Shown piece by piece: positions 20,494-31,087 of a DNA stretch of 64,000 nt. Source of the DNA: Galeruca laticollis. Lineage: Eukaryota; Arthropoda; Insecta; Coleoptera; Chrysomelidae. A program made the translations under genes and the position numbers. A model generated the notes under the pieces. It was not told the DNA's origin and did not search any database. It saw only the letters and a list, made by a program, of their open reading frames with translations. Where the stretch lies: NCBI GenBank assembly GCA_963921935.1, contig OY998176.1, positions 172,418,445 through 172,482,444 on the forward strand, in the 5' to 3' direction. Position 1 is the stretch's first letter, and the number at the start of each line of letters is the position of its first letter.

Positions 20494-22255
20494 GTGGTTA
20501 CCAATTCTTTAAACAACAATAACTCAAAAAAACCATCAAAATACAATAGAATGTATAAGACTACTCAAGCATTTCCAAAAAATCATCCAGATCTTTATAT
20601 ATTACAAGCAGATAAAGGGGGATGTACTTTAGCAATGGATAAACAAGATTACATTGGGAAAACTGAAATAATGTTAGGAGATAGGAACACATATGTTAAA
20701 ATGAATAAAGATCCAACGTCGTCGATCCAGAACAAATTCAATGATCTTGTAAAATATTTGGAATAAGAAAATTAAATTAACACCAATACTGCTAAAAAAC
20801 TATACATTCGTAACGCTTCCTTCCCAAAACTGTACTGTTTACCAAAAATACACAAACCTGACATACCTTTAAGACCAATTGTTAGCTCAGTTAATGCAGT
20901 AACATATTAAATCGCAAAAACTGTTAGTGACATCTCAAGAAATGCGTTCGAAGACAACAATAACTATAATATTAAGGATACGTTTACATTTGTAACAGAT
21001 ATCAGAAATAGGCTCCTTCCGAAAAAATTATATATTAATCTCTTTAGATGCGGTATCTCTATTTACAAACATTCCTTTGGAACTGGTAGTAGATATTGTA
21101 GAAAATAAATGGAACATTGTTGAAGGGTTTACTACGTTGTCGACAGATAATTTTTTGGTGGTTGTGAGATTTGTCTTTGACAATAGTTATTTTAGTTTTA
21201 ACAACGAATTTTATCGTCAAATATTTGGGACACCAATGGGTTCTCCTATAAGTCCAATATTAGCAACAATTATTGTGTTGGATTTCTTATTAGATCAGGT
21301 TATTCCAACATTACCTTTCGAAATTGCATTTTTATATAAATATGTAGATGACATAATTTGTGCCATACCTAAGGAGCATACCGAAACTATATTAAATGGG
21401 ATTAATTCTTTTAATGAGCATATTCAGTTCACCATTGAAATAGAAGACCATCGATCGTTACCTTTTTTGGATACCAGAGTAGTCAGAGACACTGATAACA
21501 AAATAATATTAGATTGGTAACAAAAACCTACAGACTCAGGCAAGTTTATAGATTATTTTTCAAGTCACCCCAAATCACAAATTTACAACACCGTAATAGC
21601 AATGAAAAACAGTGTAGTACATATCAGTGATAAAAAATGGTTAGCATCGAACCTCCACAAACTATTTATAATCTTTGCTAATAATGGTTATCCAAGGAAC
21701 GTGCTAAAAAAGCTGCTATACAACACCGAAATGTATGATGGAGCGATTGATCCTCCGGAACCACAACAAATTTTATATAGAAAGTTGTCATTTATACCGC
21801 AGTTGTCTAACAAAATAATAGCGATTTTCAAACAATTTAATAACATAAAAATTTCAAAATATAACCAACAAAAAAATTCCAACTTATTTACAAAGCTTAA
21901 GGACAAAACACCACTATTGTACAATACCAATGTAATCTATAAACTGCCATGCAGAGATTGTCAAGGGTGTTACATAGGCCAAACGTCCCAATGGTTGAAA
22001 CAAAGAATCACTCAACATAAAAGTGACTGCAGACTACACAAAAATATTTGTGCCACAGTAGAACACCACTTAAAGACAGGTCATAATTTTGATTATGATA
22101 ATATAACTTTATTGGAAAAAAACAACAACTACAGATCTAGGTTATTCCTTGAAATGTATTATATCAAGAAACATGAAAACAACCTAAACTACAAACTTGA
22201 TACTGATACTAACAATTTGAGCAATATTTATTGTAATCTTTTTAATTATTTTTAA
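20494..22255 (+). pseudogene. Penelope reverse transcriptase + GIY-YIG endonuclease (copy B)
   Basis: Same protein as copy A, in three open pieces: 20494-20766 (N-terminal part), 21077-21520 (RT core with FGTPMGSPISPILA and YVDDII) and 21602-22255 (linker plus GIY-YIG nuclease with LPCRDCQGCYIGQT, ending ...NLFNYF). Stops occur at about 20765, 20910 and 21520, and a frameshift lies near 21025. Unlike copy A, the nuclease part is continuous and in frame, and at the place where copy A is scrambled (EMYDGA) this copy reads AIDPPEPQQILY. Neither copy can make the whole protein. Confidence 0.9.
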
Positions 22256-22470
22256 CATGTCACTCTGTATATTAACAACTTTTAAATTCTTATCACTTTT
22301 TACTATAATATATGAAAAACAGCAGAATAGAAACATTTTATAATCATCTATTTTTAATGTGTGTAATGTGATGCTAGTGCCCGTATCGGCAAAACAACTG
22401 TTGCTCTCTGCAAGTTTTTATTTATTGTTAATTTTAATGGGTTTTAAAATGTACATTACTAGTTATTGTA

Positions 22471-22530
22471 GAATTTCTCCTGAAGAAGCTGTTAAACAAT
22501 GGCGAAATATTGAGAATATTAGAAAAATTG
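22471..22530 (+). ncRNA. hammerhead-like ribozyme candidate in copy B
   Basis: CTGAAGA (22480-22486, fits core CUGANGA), an extra A, helix II GCTGTT/AATGGC with loop AAAC, GAAA (22504-22507), helix III ATATT/AATAT with a 3-base loop, then U. TTTCTC before and AGAAAA after could form helix I if one C is bulged. All core boxes are present and in order. The extra A before helix II and the imperfect helix I make activity doubtful. The segment also lies in an open frame (22359-22592), so the pairing could be partly chance. Confidence 0.45.
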
Positions 22531-22612
22531 CAGTTTTAATTGCCTACAGACCGCTATACCCGAAATTTATGAAATATTCTATAATTAAGTAACGGTCGAT
22601 AACTTAATAAAT

Positions 22613-22639
22613 TTATATATATATATATATATATATATA
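22613..22639. repeat. (TA)n microsatellite
   Basis: Separates the Penelope copy B from the mariner that begins at 22640. Confidence 0.95.
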
Positions 22640-24510
22640 CAGAGTGGCCCAAAAGTCTGGAAACGGCCAATTATCTCCTAAACTGCTAGTCCTAAATGTA
22701 CAAAATTTGGGGTACACCTATTTTGGGATACGGAGATTCCAAATTTGATATTTGCAATGTTGCCAGATTTGCCGTTTCTCTTATATTGTTACTCACTTTC
22801 GTTTTTCAAATCCATCCCCCTGTATATTCAATTATTTTTGGAATCTCCTATTCAATACGAGTTCAACCATATGTAACACTTATGATTTTATGTAGTCTGG
22901 AAGGTCTTAATTACATAAAACAGAAGTCTGGCAACGCCTAATTGTCTCATTAAATGTTTTAATACAAATTATTTTCAACTTCATTAAAATGTAACAATTG
23001 AAAGATTGCAACATTTTTAACTCAATGGTTACTTCATTAAGTGTTCAAAATGTGCTTCCATTTGTGAGTTGACAGTACCCTAATCGATGGTAGAATGCGT
23101 CTATCACATTTCTCCATGATTATCTAGAAATTAGTCGAGATTAATCGATAATTCGTTGCCTTAGATCTGCAAGACGTGCTGGTTTAGTTTTGTAAACTGA
23201 ATTTTCAAAGTATCCTCAATAAAAATAATCTTTAGGATTGAAATCAGGTGAACGTGGAGGCCATTCAATTCTACCTCGTCTACCAATCCCTCGGCCGAGA
23301 AATATCCCATCTAAATAACGCCGGACATTTACACCAAAATGAGCTGGAGCTCCATCTTGCTGGAACCATATCTGATTAAAATTGGCTCCAAACAAGTTTT
23401 TCAGTGTAGGTACAATTTCATTTCTAAGTAGAAGTTCATATTTATGTGACGTTCAATTTCCTTCGATACAAAATGGCCCAATTAACTGAGTACCTACTAT
23501 ACCTGACCATACATTTAATTTTTGTGGTCTTTGAGTATGGTTCTCACGCATCCAGTGGGGATTTACGTCACTCCAGTACCTTAATTTGTGTCTATTTACA
23601 CTGCCACAAAGTGTAAAGGTTGCTTCATCGGAAAAACATATTCTGTTAACAAAATTTTCATCATTTTCAATTTTATCCATCATTACCTCAGTAAACTCTA
23701 ATCTACGATCGAAGTCATCTTCACTTAATTCTTGCAATAACTGAATTTTGTATGGTTTAAATTTAGTCCTATGTAGTATACGTAAGACTGAAGAACGACC
23801 TACATCAGGTACTTGTGCAGCCCTGCATGAGGATGTATGTGGATCTTCAACAAAACTCTGCATTATATCTAAAGTATTGTTGTCATTCATAACTGTTTTC
23901 GGTCTACCTGATCGGTATCTGTCTTTTACTCCTCCAGATTCCTCAAATCGCTTTACAGTTTTTTGTACCGTCGCCTTATGAATAGGAGAACGGTTTGAGA
24001 AAGTATCGTTGAACGAATTGGCTACTTCACACTGTCGCCGTACCCTCTCATCATTAGAATAGTAATTCGTTCTGTTTCGTTAAGAGCCATTTTAAAGAAG
24101 CAATTTACCTTGCAGAACTTTTCAAAACACATCAAACTACTGACAATTTTAGTTAATAATGTAAATGGTGAACAAATGTGAAAATCACAGCATTCTACAT
24201 TTGAATTCCTTCAAATCTACATATTTTTTACTGTTTTATGTATTTAAGACCTTCTAGACTACATAAAATCATAAGTGTTACATATGGTTGAACTCGTATT
24301 GAATAGGAGATTCCAAAAATGACTGAATATACAGGGTGATGAATTTTAAAAGCCAAAGTAACTAATAATATAAGAGAAACGGCAAATCTGGCAACATTGC
24401 AAATATCAAATCTGGAATCCTCGTATCCCAAAATAGGTGTACCCCAAGTTTTGTACAGTTAGGACTAGCAGTTTACGAGATAATTGGCCGTTTCCAGACT
24501 TTTGGGCCAC

Positions 24511-24514
<4 letters not shown>
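22640..24514 (-). mobile_element. DD41D mariner 1 with ~285-bp inverted repeats
   Basis: An 1,875-bp element between TA dinucleotides (22638-22639 and 24515-24516). Ends are CAGAGTGGCCCAAAAGTCTG and its complement. The inverted similarity continues for roughly 285 bp (22640-22922 against 24230-24514), far beyond the ~30 bp usual for mariners. It encodes one transposase on the minus strand. It sits within a TA microsatellite. Confidence 0.93.
23030..24091 (-). pseudogene. mariner transposase, DD41D type
   Basis: The transposase that would excise and insert this element at TA sites. On the minus strand it starts MALNETERITILMMRGYGD at 24091 and has helix-turn-helix sequence (ATVQKTVKRFEESGG; SSVLRILHRTKFKPY). 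The catalytic triad follows: ICFSDEATF, WFQQDGAPAHF and WPPRSPDFNPKDYF. I count 41 residues between the second and third Asp, the spacing of the rosa/DD41D group. Stops or frame changes fall near 24030, 23452 (just after FCIEGN) and 23220, and near the C-terminal MEAHFEHLMK. All three Asp codons survive, so decay is recent. Confidence 0.87.

Positions 24515-24566
<52 letters not shown>
24515..24566. repeat. (TA)n microsatellite between two mariners
   Basis: Pure TA tract with mariner 1 ending at its left edge and mariner 2 starting at its right edge. Confidence 0.97.
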
Positions 24567-24569
<3 letters not shown>

Positions 24570-26634
24570 GGTGTCCCGCGACTAATGGGAAAAAAGTCAG
24601 GAGCGTATTATCTGAGCCAAAATAATGTTAGTACTTCCTATAAACTTTTTCTATGCAGGCCCTCGTTTTCGAGTTATAGGCCTCCAAAGTTTTAATTTTG
24701 AATTTGGTTTTTATTTTTATTCTTTGTACTAGTTATTTGATCTTTATAAAATTTACGGCAAAGCTATAATGTATGTGTATGTTTCTTTTGGAAAAGTAAA
24801 CAGATTTATAGTAGTGCCATGAAGCCAGGGACGGACTACTCGCAATGGTTAGTGGTCCAAAAATTTTGCAGGGATGGCACACCCTGTATAAAATTATCGA
24901 AATTCACTTCCCCACACAATAAGCTAACGAAAAGGTACTCTTGCTGGAATTCGATAAAATAAGCCGTTTGGCTAATATTTACTGTTTTATTAATGCACTA
25001 CATACAAATTTACTTAACTAACTTATTAATACGATGTCGAATATTTACCTACAGTACTACAAGAAAATAATTTGATGATAGCAGGTTATAAAATAAAATT
25101 TAATAGGTACGCAAACAACGTAATTAGTTGCTTTTAATCAAAATTACGAACTCGGCATCATTAAATCATTAAGAAAACCTAAAAAACACAAGTTATAAAA
25201 CATTGGACTAAAACTAATTCCTAAACAACAACAAAAACTAACGTTATTCTAATAAATGTTCAATATGAGCTCCTCCTACTTCCACGCACATTCTAAGTCT
25301 ACGAAGGTTGTTTCTTTGCACTTGAAAGAGCAATCCCACATTAATTCTAATAACATTGCAGTGTAACACAATTCTGTCTATTAAATCTTGCCTTGTTTGC
25401 ACAGGTGTTGCGTATACCTTACTTTTGAGATGACCCTAGAGAAAGAAATCTATAGGATTAACGTCTGATCGCGGTGGCCATTGAAAAGGGCCTCCACGAC
25501 CAATCCATCAATTAGGAAACCTTGTGTGTAAATGCTGTCGTACATCTACACTGAAATGAGGAGGGGCCCCAACATGCATGAACCATAAATTCCTACGAGT
25601 TTGCAGTAGCACATCATCAAACAGGTTCCATAACTCATTTTGGAAAAACTCCAAATATCTCTGGCCGGTCAAAGTACCGTCAATAAAGTATGGCCCTATC
25701 AAATGATTGCCAACTATTCCTGCCCAAACTTTAACCATGAATCTATGCTGGCTCTTAGTTTGAATTTATCACTCCATCTCTGGTGAAACCGGATTCGTTC
25801 GTAAAGAGAACGTTACTATTAAATGTATTGTCTGCTTGTTGTTGTCGCAGAAACCACTGGCTATACTCAAGTCGTGAAGGATAATCAGCCACTGTCATAC
25901 TGAGTACTTTTTTCATGTGAAAAGGATATAACAGCTGTTCTTTTAGGATGCGATGAACAACTGATTTCGAGACGTTATGTTCTCTTGATAATTTTCGTAA
26001 ACTCGTTGATGGTTCATTATCAACTGCATTTAACAAAAGTTTTCACCAACTTTCCAATTAATAAGTCGTTAATGTTTTTTTATTTTCTGCTATCGTTAAA
26101 TTATTTTTTTGTAGTACTGTAAGTACATCTTGGACATCGTATTAATAAGTTAGTTTTACCTCGTGTACTTATAAAAATGGTGAATGCGTAAATTGGTACG
26201 TAGTGCATTAATAAAACTGTAAATATTAGCCAAACGGATTATTTTATCGAATTCCAACAAGAGTACCTTTTCGTTAGCTTAATGTGTGGGGAAGGGAATT
26301 TCGATAATTTCATACAGGGTGTGCCATCCCTGCAAAATTTTTGGATCACTAACCATTGCGAGTAGTCCGTCCCTGGCTTCAAGGCACTACTGTAAATCTG
26401 TTTACCTTACCAAAATAAACATACACGTATATTATAGCTTTGCCGTAAATTTTATAAAGATCACATCACTAGTACAAAAAATAAAAATAAAAACCAAATT
26501 CAAAATTAAAACTTTGGAGGCCTATAACTCGAAAACGAGGGCCTGAATATAAAAAGTTTATATGAAGTACTAACATTATTTTGGCTCAGATTATACGCTC
26601 CTGACTTTTTTCCCATTAGTCCCGGGACACCCTG
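24567..26634 (-). mobile_element. DD41D mariner 2 with ~500-bp inverted repeats
   Basis: A 2,068-bp element with TA on both sides. Ends are CAGGGTGTCCCGCGACT and AGTCCCGGGACACCCTG. The inverted repeats are exceptionally long: similarity persists through TTTCGTTAGCTTA.TGTGTGGGG and AACTTATTAATACGATGTC to about 25080 on the left and 26095 on the right, so about half the element is terminal repeat. A second CACACCCTGTATAAAATTAT-like motif lies inside each arm (about 24880 and 26320). Confidence 0.93.
25244..26036 (-). pseudogene. mariner 2 transposase, catalytic residues lost
   Basis: Recognisable DD41D mariner transposase on the minus strand: helix-turn-helix LSREHNVSKSVVHRIL, LFTNESGFTRDG, GIVGNHLIGPYFIDG, WFMHVGAPPHF, GRGGPFQWPPRS, ending GAHIEHLLE at 25244. 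Two of three catalytic Asp are gone: LFTNES has Asn where FSDE is expected, and MHVGAPPH has Val where HDGAPPH is expected. Stops or frameshifts occur near 25755 and 25508-25440. It is much more decayed than mariner 1 and incapable of catalysis. Confidence 0.87.
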
Positions 26635-26639
26635 TATAA

Positions 26640-27866
26640 TAACAAAGAGATTCATGGGTAATTCACGCAAAATAAGGGCTACTGAAGTAGACTGGTAACC
26701 GTGCACATGCATGCTTCTGGCTCATTTTGCCTCTTCAGCACGGCATAACCAAATAAGGATGTTAAATTTGGGAGCAAAGATGTTAATCGAAACATGGGAA
26801 AACACAAAATAACGGATTTCAGCAGGAAAACCAAACGCTCATTTGTGTCTTCAATTGGAAGATCCCGAGTTTTCAGGACATCAACCAACATCGACACGGA
26901 GGCGCATATAGCCCCCCCGCCATGAACCTTCCGACCCATAGTAAATAACAAAGAAGATGTAGGAATATCGCGTGATATGTTAACAACAACAACAACAAAG
27001 AGAATCATGGGTAATTCACGCAAAGTAAAGTGCTACTGAAATAGAGTGGTAACCGTGGACATGCATGTTTCTGGCTCATTTTGCCTCATCAGCGCGGCAT
27101 AACCAAATAATGATGTGAAATTTGGGAGCAAAGATGTTAATCGAAACATGGGAAAACACAAAATAACGGATTTCAGCAGGGAAACCAAACGCTCATTTGT
27201 GTCTTCAATTGGAAGATCCCGAGTTTTCAGGACATCAACCAACATCGACACGGAGGCGCATATAGCCCCCCCGCCATGATCCTTCCGACCCATAGTAAAT
27301 AACAAAGAAGATGTAGGAATATCGCGTGATATGTTAACAACAACAACAAAGAGAATCATGGGTAATTCACGCAAAGTAAAGGGCTACTGAAATAGAGTGG
27401 TAACCGTGGACATGCATGTTTCTGGCTCATTTTGCCTCATCAGCACGGCATAACCAAATAATGATGTGAAATTTGGGAGCAAAGATGTTAATCGAAACAT
27501 GGGAAAACACAAAATAACGGATTTCAGCAGGGAAACCAAACGCTCATTTGTGTCTTCAATTGGAAGATCCCGAGTTTTCAGGACATCAACCAACATCGAC
27601 ACGGAGGCTCATATAGCCCCCCCGCCATGAACCTTCCGACCCATAGTAAATAACAAAGAAGATGTAGGAATATCGCGTGATATGTTAACAACAACAACAA
27701 CAAAGAGAATCATGGGTAATTCACGCAAAGTAAAGTGCTACTGAAATAGAGTGGTAACCGTGGACATGCATGTTTCTGGCTCATTTTGCCTCATCAGCAC
27801 GGCATAACCAAATAATGATGTGAAATTTGGGAGCAAAGATGTTAATGGAAACATGGGAAAACACAT
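26640..27866 (-). repeat. ~353-bp satellite, 3.4 direct units
   Basis: Units start near 26640, 26993, 27344 and 27698 (periods 353, 351 and 354, the difference coming from the number of CAA triplets). Units 2-4 are nearly identical and unit 1 is more diverged. Each unit contains GGGTAATTCACGCAAA, GGTAACCGTG.ACATGCATG, a GGGGGGGC run and ATCGCGTGATATGTTAACAAC. A 113-codon minus-strand frame (MRELPMILFVVV ... VTTLFQ) is kept open in complete units. The array starts right after mariner 2. Confidence 0.95.
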
Positions 27867-28570
27867 CTTTTTTGTTATTTACTATGGGTCGGAAGGTTCA
27901 AGGCGGGGGAGCTAAATGCGCCTCCGTGTCGATGTTGGTTGATGTCCTGAAAACTCGGGATCTTCCAATTGAAGACACAAATGAGCGTTTGGTTTTCCGG
28001 CTGAAATCCGTTATTTTGTGTTTTCCCATGTTTCGATTAACATCTTTGCTCCCAAATTTCACATCATTATTTGGTTATGCCGTGCTGATGAGGCAAAATG
28101 AGCCAGAAACATGCATGTCCACGGTTACCACTCTATTTCAGTAGCCCTTTACTTTGCGTGAATTATCCATGATTCTCTTTGTTGTTGTTGTTAACATATC
28201 ACGCGATATTCCTACATCTTCTTTGTTATTTACTATGGGTCGGAAGGTTCATGGCGGGGGGCTATATGCGCCTCCGTGTCGATGTTGGTTGATGTCCTGA
28301 AAACTCGGGATCTTCCAATTGAAGACACAAATGAGCGTTTGGTTTCCCTGCTGAAATCCGTTATTTTGTGTTTTCCCATGTTTCGATTAACATCTTTGCT
28401 CCCAAATTTCACATCATTATTTGGTTATGCCGTGCTGATGAGGCAAAATGAGCCAGAAACATGCATGTCCACGGTTACCACTCTATTTCAGTAGCCCTTT
28501 ACTTTGCGTGAATTACCCATGATTCTCTTTGTTGTTGTTGTTAACATATCACGCGATATTCCTACATCTT

Positions 28571-28571
<1 letters not shown>
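27867..28571 (+). repeat. same satellite, two inverted units
   Basis: At 27867 the array flips: ACACA joins directly to TCTTTTTTGTTATTTACTATGG, and two further units (about 27867-28190 and 28191-28571) run in the opposite direction. The conserved frame is now on the plus strand (27827-28144; 28276-28494). The array ends at a (TA)n tract. Confidence 0.95.

Positions 28572-28616
<45 letters not shown>
28572..28616. repeat. (TA)n microsatellite
   Basis: Joins the satellite to a foldback that shares some of its sequence. Confidence 0.95.
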
Positions 28617-28619
<3 letters not shown>

Positions 28620-28732
28620 AGCAACGAATAGATTAGTGGGTATTGCACGCAAATAGGAGAAGGGGCTACTGAAAAGAGCGGTAACCTTCTTCTATTTGCG
28701 TGCAATACCCACTAATCTATTCGTTGCTTATT
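28617..28732. repeat. near-perfect foldback related to the satellite
   Basis: Arms AATAAGCAACGAATAGATTA... of about 46 bases pair almost perfectly with ...TAATCTATTCGTTGCTTATT around the loop GGGGCTACTGAAAAGAGCGGTAACC. The loop matches satellite sequence (GTGCTACTGAAATAGAGTGGTAACC), GCACGCAAAT resembles its TTCACGCAAAG, and the following CATATGTCACGCACTATTCGTACATCTT (28736-28763) resembles the satellite's ATATCACGCGATATTCCTACATCTT. Confidence 0.9.
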
Positions 28733-28763
28733 GTTCATATGTCACGCACTATTCGTACATCTT

Positions 28764-29580
28764 GTTATTATATATATAGATAGATATATATACGTCATTT
28801 TGCCTCTATGACTGTTAATAAACAGATCAGATGTACATTATAAGAATGAATCTGAATAGATATTTTGCTCAATACAACTTTGTTCATTTATACATAATCA
28901 TCGTTCCAGAAAAGATTCTTATGTACCTATGTAAACAATAAAATACACATTTCAAGCACATATTTATTTAAGAATATTTGGATAACTGGAGCCAAATTCT
29001 TCCACGAAGATCAATTGAATTCACATTGTTATTATTATTTGGTCAGTTCTAAGTGTAAGCAAATATTTTCACACGTGACAATGTCTCCCATATTCTAAAT
29101 GACGTTCAACACAGTGAGCTAATCACAATTCGCAGTAAAATGTTGACATTTATAAATATAGTGATAAACCAATTACTGAGATGTGTCTGTTTTTTCATTT
29201 TTCCAATAGATAGTATTACGTCATTTGAAGCGTTATATTAGGTGTTAATTGGATATACTGAAATAATATTTTCACTCACAGTTGCTTCAGAAATTATCAA
29301 GAAATGTTTCTTGGAATAACGGGAATTTTTATGTTTGTGCTTTTTCGCATGGTTCTACCTGATGTTATTAGTCGCATATTTTTTATGAAACTTTTCAACC
29401 AATGAAACGTGATGGACAATGTGGGGTTTTCTATTGCCACGTCGATTGTATATAGAAATAGAAAAGTTGGTTTAAAAACATATGAATGCCAAATAAAGCG
29501 TTGAAAAAATTTATGACAACGTAATAACAAGTAGTGAAGCGCCACAGTGTGTCATATACCTACGTATACTTCTAAACAAT
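28764..29580. other. unassigned DNA
   Basis: An 82-codon minus-strand frame (29297-29545) is open but matches nothing I recognise. A short TAGA/TA tract lies at about 28770-28791. Confidence 0.45.
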
Positions 29581-29962
29581 AATTTCGGTTTAATGAACAT
29601 CGAGAGTGACCGCTCGGCACTCGTGCCATGTGACGTCTCGACTCTGCCCTCTGGCATATATTTTTGCACTAGACGGCAGCCACTCTTATACCGAAAATTT
29701 CGTCTTTTTCCTCTCCCCGAAATTAATTTTTTTTTAATTAATTAAAAAGTATATTATCTATGGGCAAATTATGCATACCTTTGACATATCATTCATACAT
29801 GATCTTTCATTTGCAACATCAAAGTTAATTTTCCATGTATTTATTAAAAATATATTCAGTTCTAAAAAATAAAAGCTGTAACTTTTGTAAAAATATTTCT
29901 ACAGTTGAACGTTTGGCAGGTGTGGTTTCGATATTTTGGTAAGAAAATCACTGTCGCCACCG
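29581..29962 (-). repeat. dispersed ~370-bp repeat, copy 2
   Basis: Reverse-orientation copy of 12694-13070, with matching landmarks throughout (GAGTGACCG, ACGTCTCGACTCTGCCC, CACTCTTATACCGAAAAT, CCTCTCCCCG, AAAAGTATATTATCTA, AGGTGTGGTTTCG, TGTCGCCACCG). Confidence 0.85.
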
Positions 29963-31019
29963 GTGATTCATTTCTTACAGGTATGGTGGTCCATGATTGA
30001 GTTTCATCCGCCTATTCTTGACAGCGTTTCCAACGTCATGTATACGCAAGCCTGTGAATGCTCTATTTGCGAAGAGTTCCTAAAAATGATATTCTCGAGC
30101 ACCGTTCCTACAGTCATCGAATTGTATCGTTCTCACAACAGCGTCAGTTGACGTTATAATACAAATGTCATTTGTCATTTTGTTATGTCAAATATGAAGA
30201 AGCTATTCAAATATGTTTATCAATTTCTTCTATAAAAATTAATTCTACAATCAATATCAAGCCCAAATTGAAGAGTCACAAAATAATAATAATTCATTCA
30301 TTTGGAAAAGTTTCATGAAGGGTGTATTTAGCCCAACAGCAAAAGAAGTTTAAAATTAGGTTCATTACCGATACACAATTTAGCAGGTAAGGTTAGAGAA
30401 GTTACATTTGTTTCAGAATGAAAGATGATAACAATTACAAGTATTAAAATCTTATGAACTATCTTACCCACCTTAATTTTTTCGCCTTGAATTGTTATTA
30501 TACATGTTCTTGTCTACTTATTGAAACAAAGCATCTCATGCTGAATATATTTGTTTTTTTAATAACTGGCATATGTTACAATTTTATGTATGTGATACAA
30601 ATTGTTATTATGACACAACAATGGTAATAACATTTGACAACTTATGTGATATTGAATACATTACATTTTATTATTAATTTTATAAACATAGCACCCGTTC
30701 AAAAATGAGTAGTCGAAAAACAAAAATCTGCAACAAGAGTTACTATTTGTAGTTGAACACAACTTTGATGAAAATGACGCTATTATAATACTTCTCTGCA
30801 AAAGTCTTACATATTTAATTAATAAATTTGGACTAAGTACATCAAAACATGTTCCACTTCAGAGAAAAGCTGCCTACTTGAGACAGAAAACAGTGAAATA
30901 TTTTTTACTGCTCATATATATTTCTATTGGAAAAATAAAAACACTATAATTATCTCTCTACCCATTTTATTAATGAAAAATAATTGTTTCATATAATTTA
31001 ACATAGGTTAGATAGGTTT
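29963..31019. other. unassigned DNA
   Basis: No coding similarity. It ends at the 3' end of the minus-strand LINE. Confidence 0.5.
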
Positions 31020-31087
31020 ATAATAAGTGGGTCAATGAGGCCCTCCACTGCGACTCGCGAGAGTCTATTGTGGCTCATACCTATTCT

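Larger units (their letters stand above)
20492..22613 (+). mobile_element. Penelope-like element, copy B
   Basis: The plus-strand half of the inverted pair. It begins inside the coding region (GTGGTTACCAATT) and lacks the first ~26 codons present in copy A, with only about 10 bp between the two 5' ends. The 3' end runs to a (TA)n tract at 22613, mirroring copy A. Nucleotide identity to copy A is high by eye, so the copies are close relatives. Confidence 0.88.

Noticed and set aside
26640..28571. Regular array that might suggest CRISPR
   Set aside because: Units are ~353 bp without alternating short repeats and unique spacers, and the DNA is eukaryotic; it is a satellite.
29297..29545. 82-codon minus-strand frame
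   Set aside because: No recognisable domain and composition like the surrounding non-coding DNA.
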